In this document: piece after piece, positions 49,001-58,000 of the stretch
How positions within the stretch are numbered: position 1 is the stretch's first letter
Layout: every line of letters begins with the position of its first letter
DNA from: Anisus vortex
Lineage: Eukaryota; Mollusca; Gastropoda; Planorbidae
DNA: 64,000 nt
Direction of reading: 5' to 3'
Assembly: GCA_949126835.1 (NCBI GenBank)
Contig: OX421507.1
Coordinates: 7,716,121-7,780,120 of the forward strand
Position numbers and translations under genes: made by a program
The notes under the pieces: model-generated
The model's input: the letters and a program-made list of their open reading frames with translations, nothing else
What the model was told of the DNA's origin: nothing
The model's database searches: none

Positions 49001-52000
49001 CTTAAGAAGAGAAGATGGTTGAAGAAGAAAGACGCAGGCCTCAATTTGTGACACTTATCGAAGAGTCAATTCTTTCACTAACAACAGTGAGCTTTAATTG
49101 GTTTCTTGCTCGTTGTGTCCTACATCGATATTTCAAATGTAGCCTGTAGAAGGGCGGGGCTTGTCCGGTGGACTTGTGTTTTCTTAACCCTTACAGTCCC
49201 GGGCGCGTATATAGCGGGACTGAAGGTATGCATGGGAAAGTAGGTCGGTACGGGAAGGGTTAAGATTGTAGGCGGTATTAAAGCTACTAATCCATGCCTC
49301 CTTAGATGAGAAAAAGGAAAAATGTCGCAAAATAATAACACTACTTTATCCCCGGAGCTTAAAGTAGAAGATTACAATTTGTAAGCAGCGATATACTCGG
49401 ATGTAAAATAGTTCCCTGTGATTAGCCTGGTTGAGATTAACTGATCAGTGTTACATAATTAAGGCGGTGCTATAATGCTCACCAGTGCTCACTTCATTGA
49501 CCAAGCTTTTTTTTTTTTAAATCACGATTGGGGTGAGGCTTTTTTATTTTTTAGTCTTATAAAATTTACAGATGTTTCTTCTAAATAGAAGATTATGACG
49601 TACAATAGTTCAAAAAAATCCCGCCGGGCGGAAGGGAATGCACTGCGGCAGGGCTAGAACCCGGGGCCGTTTTGTTGACTGTCCGGTGTACTAACCGTAG
49701 AAGAGACCGGCCTCACTACTTTCGACCTCTTTCGGTAGCTCGCCCGATTTGTATTATAATGAATGTGCATTGTTTCTATAGTATTGGCCCGTTTGAATCA
49801 CGTGACCCGAATAACACGTGACATAAGTTCAGTTATACCGTAATAACCACACTAAAGAAATCTTTAAAAAAAAATGTAGGACATAATTACGATGTGTTGA
49901 TATCTAGCTGATATTTTTTTTGTTTGTTTTTGTTTTGTTTATTACGCTGTAAATAAATGAGTGAATTTATACACAACACATTTCTTATCCTGTTTTACCA
50001 TCTTATCCTGTTTCACCCCCATCTTATCCTGTTTCACCATCTTATCCTGTTTCACCATCTTATCCTGTTTCACCATCTTATCCTGTTTCACGATCTTATC
50101 CTGTTTCACCAACTTATCCTGTTTCACCATCTTATCCTGTTTAACCATCTTATCCTGTTTCACCATCTTATCCTGTTTCTCTAATCTTATCCTGTTTCAC
50201 CATCGTATCCTGTTTCACCATCTTATCGTACATCTAATCAGCATCGGATTAGTTGCACCAACATTTCATGAAAGCACCAAGTTGAAGTCAAACCTATCAA
50301 TGTTAACCTTGTCAAGAAGTTAAACCAGAAAGTTTAACATTTCAGTTTTAATGTTTCACACTTAACCTCTTTTTTTTATTAACCTTTCAGTGTCAGCTAC
50401 CTCTCAATTTCTACCTTTCAAATGTTTTACTTCTCATTTCGAACCCTTTGATTCTAATTTTTCAACTCAAATCTTTAAATGGAAACCATACAATTAAACC
50501 TTTCAAATTTATTTTTCAAATAAAACCATTTAGTCTAAAAAAAACTACAACAACCTTAAATTTAAAACCAACAAATTAAACCTTTCATTTTTAACCTCTA
50601 CAGTTAAACACTATAATAATAAAACATTAAATATTAACCAACTTTTTGAATGTAAACCATCGCATATGCTTTTTCTATTTATAGATTTTAAACAATGAAA
50701 TAAAGCAGTGGTTGAAAAACTTTAGCTTCAAACCTTTGTATTAAACCGTTCAATTTCATTAGTTTAACAGCTAATAGCACCGTAACATGCGGATTTAAAT
50801 CTTCTAACCCAACCAACCTAATAATTAATCATTCATATAAGATGACAAGTAATTTTTGCAGTACATGTTTTCCTTACGTTAACATCCTTTAAAAACAAAA
50901 ACGTAAAAAAAAATAAACAAGAGACGATCCCTTCTGTGACGTCACAAAACCTTATACTTCTTTTTTTTTCTTTTCCGTTACATCACATCCATAGCTGCAA
51001 TAGTTTACAATAGGATCAACTGCTTCACGTTTTAAGAGCTTTTTCTTTTTTTTTTCTTGTAAAAGGACTGTAATTTTGTGTAATACTCGTGATAAGTTTA
51101 AATATAGTAAAATTTTGTGATGCAAGTCCAGCCTTACGTCTATTAATAATGTTCTCTATTGAAGAAGCCTTTCTTTAACTCTGAAAGGGTCATAGGTCAA
51201 GCAGAACACATTTAATCTTATGGTATTTAGCAAAAAAAAAAATAAAAAAAAATTGCTCAATAATTGATCTACAATTAGCTTATTTTTTCGCTTAAAAAGC
51301 TTAAAAAGATCGCAAAGGTAAAGAATTGTTGATTTTTGTTTGCTTATTAGATCTATTGCTTTCGCTTTATTTCATTTTTGGTACGTTTTATTTTTTAAAA
51401 CAATGTTTTTGTTGACAATAACAACAAATGTTTTAAAAAAGAACAACAACAACAAAAAAATAATAGCATTGTTTTTCATCAGCTGACTGGGGAAAAAAAG
51501 ATAATGGCTTTGACTTTATATGAAGTCTGTGTTAAAGTTGATTTTCAGTTGGGCGAGTTTAAACACTCTTTTAATTAAGACAGATTTGTATGTATGAGAC
51601 TATGATAACAGATCAATTTCTTTTAAAGCTTTTTGCTTCTATCCTCGCTATCACATTTAGCATGCCCAGCGCGCTCTATTCCAAATAGTTGTAGATAATG
51701 TCTGAGACTCGAAGGTAATCCCTACAACGGAGGGTGTCGGCACCTAGGGAACGCTTGCCAAACTTGGCACTAAAATCGATTTTCAATGGCGCGCGGAAGA
51801 CACACACCCACACTTAAAGGCATTTCGAGTCTGTTCTGCAAGAAAAGACCAAGGTGGCCTTTAGGCTAAATGAATTTGAAATCATACTTTGGGACGCTAT
51901 TATCAAAAAGTTGCAGACCCCTGTCCAACACTATTACCCAAGAGAGCATGCTTCCGGAAGACTAGAAGCTCTATCTAATGCCCCGCAAGCTGGCTTTAAT

Positions 52001-55000
52001 CTTTACACTAGGCTCTGACATTGTTGCATAGTGCGGCTGAGCCCTAGTAGGTATCAAGTGAAATTGGGTTACGCGACTCGTCCAACACATTTACACCGGA
52101 ATGTATTTAATGCTTAATCTTATGTGGCTTTTTGACATTTAGCTTGATTTATATAGTGAGCATTGCTGTAGAGAATATTAAAGCTGTTAAAATGTTTCTG
52201 ATTTATTTCTGTTATAAGATAGCTTAAGCGTGTAAGAAAATCTATGGCAGATTAAAGCTTGCGTAAACGAAACATTATTTTTCAATATGTTGTATATTAT
52301 ATTTGAATATGTATATTATCTCTCTCTCTCGTTTACAGTATTCATTTAATATAAATATTTCCATGTAAACATATACTGACATATTATATATGTTATATCG
52401 TCCAGGTAGTCTTATTATATCCCTAAATGCATATTCCAACCAGGTGATTCTCAAGGACAAGCTGGCCGAGACACACTACGTCAGCAACCAGCTCCCCTTC
52501 GTGGTGGAGGTCGACTACCCCGTCAGGGAGTCGCACCCCAAGGCCGCTCTCTTCGCCGGGGTGCTCGTGCTCATCATCCTGGCCGTCTCCTTGCTCATCC
52601 CGTTCGTCGTCCGCTCCAAGAGGCGCTGGAAGGCCGGAAAGCCCATCTGCGCATGCGGCTCCGCGGAGGAAGGCCTTGACAACGACAGCAGTGGTAAGTT
52701 CTCCTGAATTTTTTTTACAGCTACTTCGATATCAGATAGACGAAAAAAACTTTATATATATTTTTATATTCAAGAATGACTTTTGGCTTGAAACTTATCA
52801 TACTCTGATCACACGCATCTCATTTATGAACTTGACAAGAGGTCACACTTAATTGAATGCTATTGAATGAAAACGTACTAAAAATGCATTTGAATGTCAC
52901 TTAAAAGGGACCAACACTCTAATCTCTAATACTAACGCTTCCTTTTAAAATTCTCAGTAGCTCTAGACTCTAGACTGTGGAGTTTAAGTTCCATTGGTTA
53001 CTTTATTAGGTGGCTGTTCCTGTGGTCACGGTATACAAGGGGATGTGTGGCTAGCACAATCCTCAGTCGCCTTTACTTTACCCCAACTAGTGTGAGGTAA
53101 TCATCAGAGCTGCTGGGTATATCTTAATACTTTAAACGCAAATAATAATACGACTTAAGCCCAAACATAATTTTACATCGAATTAATTATCTATAGCCTA
53201 TATATCTTAAATGGAGGAAACGTTAAAAGTTCAACACAATGGCCGTCTGGTACTCCTGCTAAACTGAGATCGCTCTTTCTGTTGTAAACACATTTTGTAA
53301 CAGATCGCGTTTATAAATAGACGTGCAAGAAGAAAGAAAGGGTTAATTTGAACATCTCAAATACTATTTAGATAATGCTTACAAAGAATTTTATGGCAAA
53401 ACGACATATCAGCAAATGGATAATCATATTGTTTGTATATTGCCCTCTTGATGGCGACACCAGCTGGTTTTTGTGCAAGCGATATAAAGGAATTCGAGGC
53501 AAGAGTAAATAAACCACATAAATTGTTTAAAATGATCATAAGTCATATTTTTTTTCTAAATGTATTTCTCTCCATTATATTGTGTTAGCAACACCGTTTA
53601 CTGCCCTGAATTTTCAAGGATCGGTTGTTTTGCACTGTAAAAAAAAATACCTTAAAATTATATACAGGCAGAAGTTTGTCAATTACTTTGTCGTAAAGCA
53701 TACGGTAACTTACGGTACGAAAAATGATTAAAAGCCGTTTGAAACGTCTATATAAGAACGCTTTGTTTACACCGTACTTCGTCAATGCGCCACCTATCGG
53801 TGAGTGACCCCCCCCTCCCCTCATCCCTTTCAAAAAGGCTTTTGTTAATATACTGAGCATGTATTAGTGAAGGAAACCCCAGAAGGTGTTTGAAGAAGTT
53901 ATTTAGTAGACTATATCATTTCTTCTTATTATTAAGATTATTTTCACACGGAAGCTAATGGTTTGTTTCATTAATCCTAACCATAACACACAAACCAAAT
54001 ATCAAGACTCACTAATGGGTTACAAGGAATTAATTCGTTGATGTCTTCCACTTAACTACTCCTTTTTCTAATAAATATCGACTGGGAATACATTAGACCA
54101 CAAAAATATCTGTGCCTCAGCAAACTATTAAAGGCCATCAAAGGACAACAACAAAAAAAACCATGACATTAGAAAAAAAAACAGGATAGACTTAATGAAT
54201 TCCCATGGACTTGTGCAAGTTTTAGAGTAAAAATCCTCGATGTGATAACAAAAGCAATGAAAGAAGGATAAACAATTAATGAGAAAAATAAAAGTTTACT
54301 TAAGAGAATTTATATGTCATATAGACTTAAAAGTCGCAAATTCCTTCGGGATTCTGTTAGTTTTTAAAGATCAATAATAAATATGCTAGATAGTGTTACA
54401 ATCAGGAACTTAATATTAATTCTTTATGAAGAGTTTATTTTCAAACTGCTATAGTTCCAATTTTTATGATTTTCTGAGACTTTTCCGGTCCACGGTTAGA
54501 AATGTTTCCTTTTAGACACCGAATCATCACTGAAGCATATATTAAAATAAGATAAGATAAAATATACCACGTTTGGAAAATAATCGTAAATAAATTCGAT
54601 ATGCTTTAGTATTAAAAACAACGGACTGCTTTTTAAGTTTTTTTTAAAAGTTGCACTTACAGCGTTTCCAAAATAAGCTCTTCAACTATCTATCTAACTA
54701 AAGAAATATTTTTACACCAATGCACTTGATGGAAAATGAATTGTAAACTAACAAACTAACTGTATGGACACTATTAGCTGGACAGTCAACTAAAAGTGAA
54801 CATAGCGACCACAGTCGGGAGCCCATTTGCCAGAAGCAGTTCCTGGAGAAGCTGGAGGCGCCAAACCCTGGTCAGGAGATCCCGGAAACGGATCTGGAAA
54901 CTTTGCGCCAAGGCTTAAGTCACATGACGGTTGTCAATGTCAACAAAGCGAGAGGTACTACGGACTTGAATTCTTCCGCTACTTCCGTTTTTTTTTTTTT

Positions 55001-58000
55001 ACAAATATATATTTTTTTATAAAGGAAGTAGCGCGGCAGACGAGCATTAGAAGTCGACGCCACGCTATCAAACTATGCATGAAGCAATATATGTCTTGCT
55101 TCAATATATTATTATACATATGGCTATATTATTAATATATATATTTCACTAAATTATATATATGAACATACTTATTATGTAACATGCTTATATAACTTTT
55201 GCCTATATAACTATATAATCGCTATACTAGCCACTTACTAGCTTGCTTAATTATTTTATAAGCGATCTACTATATTGAAATATATTCACTACTATTTATG
55301 CTTTTTTTTATCCTACAAAATTTATCAATAAAAAGTTTAACGGTTGACTCCACAAAGGTAACACAAATTGGTGTTTGCATAATTTGTATAATAAAGAAAA
55401 ATAATTCTAAGGTAAACACGATGATTATTATTATAACAAAACAAACATATGAGTTAATTAAAATAAAGTCTACTATCTTTTCGTTTCTACTTCCATTTTC
55501 TTTGTAGTAGTTGTAGTAGTAGTAAGTAAAGTATTCCCATCGACCCAAATAATTCATCAATAGGGCCGATGAAGCAGCGTTCGACAGTTTCTGTGGCCAC
55601 GGCATACTAGGAAATTGTGTGGCCAACTACAGTAAGGTACCCATTAGAGATAGGTAGACTCATGGATACCCTCCAGAAAAAAAATCCTAGCCTTCACCAG
55701 GATTCGAATCCGGGACCTTCGGTACGCCAGCCAAACGCGCTGACGCTCGACCACAGTGCCGCATACTTTCTTAGTACTTATAACTAATTGAGATCATTCG
55801 CGCAACCTCTTTATTCTTTATATCTACTGTGCTCTCTTTCTCTCTATCTCCATCACTGTTTCATTCATCCTTTCATTCTTTCTTTCTCTCTATCTCCCTC
55901 GCTGTTTCATTCATTCTTTCATTCTTTCTTTCTCTCTATCTCCCTCGCTGTTTCATTCATTCTTTCATTCTTTCTTTCTTTCTTTCTTTCTCTCCATCTC
56001 CCTCGCTGTTTCATTCATTCTTTCATTCTTTCATTCTTTCTTTCTCTCTATCTCCCTCGCTGTTTCATTCATTCTTTCATTCTTTCATTCTTTCATTCTT
56101 TCTTTCTCTCTATCTCCCTCGCTGTTTCATACATTCTTTCATTCTTTCTTTCTTTCTTTCTCTCCATCTTCCTCGCTGTTTCATTCATTCTTTCATTCTT
56201 TCATTCTTTCTTTCTCTCTATCTCCCTCGCTGTTTCATTCTTTCTTTCATTCTTTCTCTCTTGATTTATACACACACCTTCTGTATTTTCTATGACTTTA
56301 TTCCTCTTCCTCTTTATCTCTTCCACCCTTCTATCTCTCTCTGTCACTCTCCCTCTCTATTTTACAATCTCTCTTGTCTTGTTACAATCTGTGACCTAGT
56401 TCCAAAGAATAATAATGAAGAAAAGGTTCCATATTCTTCTTATCTTACACATTACAGACGCTCCAACTATAAAGAAGATTATTGCGTCCTACGCTCATCC
56501 TCAGGGTGTCCCTGAGTCTGCCCAGCTCTGATGGGTACCTGACCGTAGTTGGGGTAAAGTAAAAGGCGGCTGTGCATAGTGCTGGCCACACAATCACCTA
56601 GTTTGCCGTGGCCATGGAAAATGGTGAACAGAACAGCTTCACCGTCTTATGGATCAATTTGGTCCGACGGGATACTTTTTTACGCTCATCCGTGAGACAG
56701 TCTAGTTTTGCATCCTTATTAATGTTTTAAATGATTTTAAATTAGGCTACTGGTTATCCTGGTTTTTTCAGGCAACCCATTCCATGCTCAAATGCCACTC
56801 GGGAAGAAATACAAATAATGATCAATATTTCTATTGTATCGTTGGCCAAAAGTTGTTTAAACTGGATGCCAGTATCGAGTGCAATACAAGACATACCTTA
56901 AACATACTAACATATATTTCAAATAATTTTTTTTATCACTGTGATTATTATCGTATTTCTCTTGCACAGTCACATACTAATCAATGCACTGTATACTTTA
57001 TTGTAAAATGTATCAATATATTATATTATGCTGTATTTAAACATAATTTATTTATCTCGTATGGCTTTACCGTTTTGTTATATTAAATCAGAACCAGTGG
57101 AATTGTCTGATCTTCTATTGGACGTGAATAACAACATGGCGGCCTGACATCAGGCTGGCCACACAATCACTTGTTGTTGATGTTCGTTTTTAAGCTCTAA
57201 AATAATTAAATGTACACCTATTATTGGAATGTACATTTTTTATGTGTGTGATGTGGGGCCTTTCCATTTTTATAAAATCGAATGTTATCTGAGACAAATT
57301 TAATGTGATCATTTATTTTTACACAGTTTGAGAACGCTTTAGATTTTACAAAAAAAGAATAGAGCAGGCTATAAAGAATAGATTGAGTACACTGTTATTT
57401 AGCTTTTGGCACATCTTGTGTGTCTTTAGCGTTGGTAGAACTTATTATATCATTCACAAGTTTGACTGGACGCAATTATCATTAATTTATAGTTTATTAG
57501 GTCTCTACCCACCTTGGCCTTCACCTCCGTTTCAAACTAGTTTCTTTTGGCCTAAAGTATTCCTGGCCACTACTTTCATTGGCCCTAGTCCCCGGGTCTC
57601 TACTTCCCTGGCCGCTAGTTTAATTGACTAAAAATCTTTGTATTGACTTCTCGTTTTCTTGGCCTTTCGTTTTATTGGCCACAATTTCATTGACTACTAG
57701 TTTCATTGTGCACAGCAAAACATTTAATAGCATTGACACCCTCCATCACCACAACTTTCCAGAAAAAGAGGCTGAAGCCATGGACAGGAATATTTCCCAC
57801 TTGACCTCATCGCCAACTTTAGTCAAATGTTTTTGGAAAAGAAAAAAAAAAAAATAATTGTTTTCTTTTGCTTTTTTTCTTACAACGCTTTTCACTATAA
57901 TATCTAATGGATTTTTTTTCTAGTTTATATTTCCATTTTTTTCTACCATACCTTTAAGCTTCTTCAATACCTGTAAGCTTTATTTAGTAAACCAGTATAT

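Noticed and set aside
54827..55135. 102-codon frame starting inside exon 5
   Set aside because: Gly/Ala/Pro-rich shadow frame; the charged, helical frame that matches flanking phases is preferred.
55788..56515. Frames of 158 and 228 codons rich in Ser-Phe-Leu
   Set aside because: CT-rich tandem repeat in intron 5.
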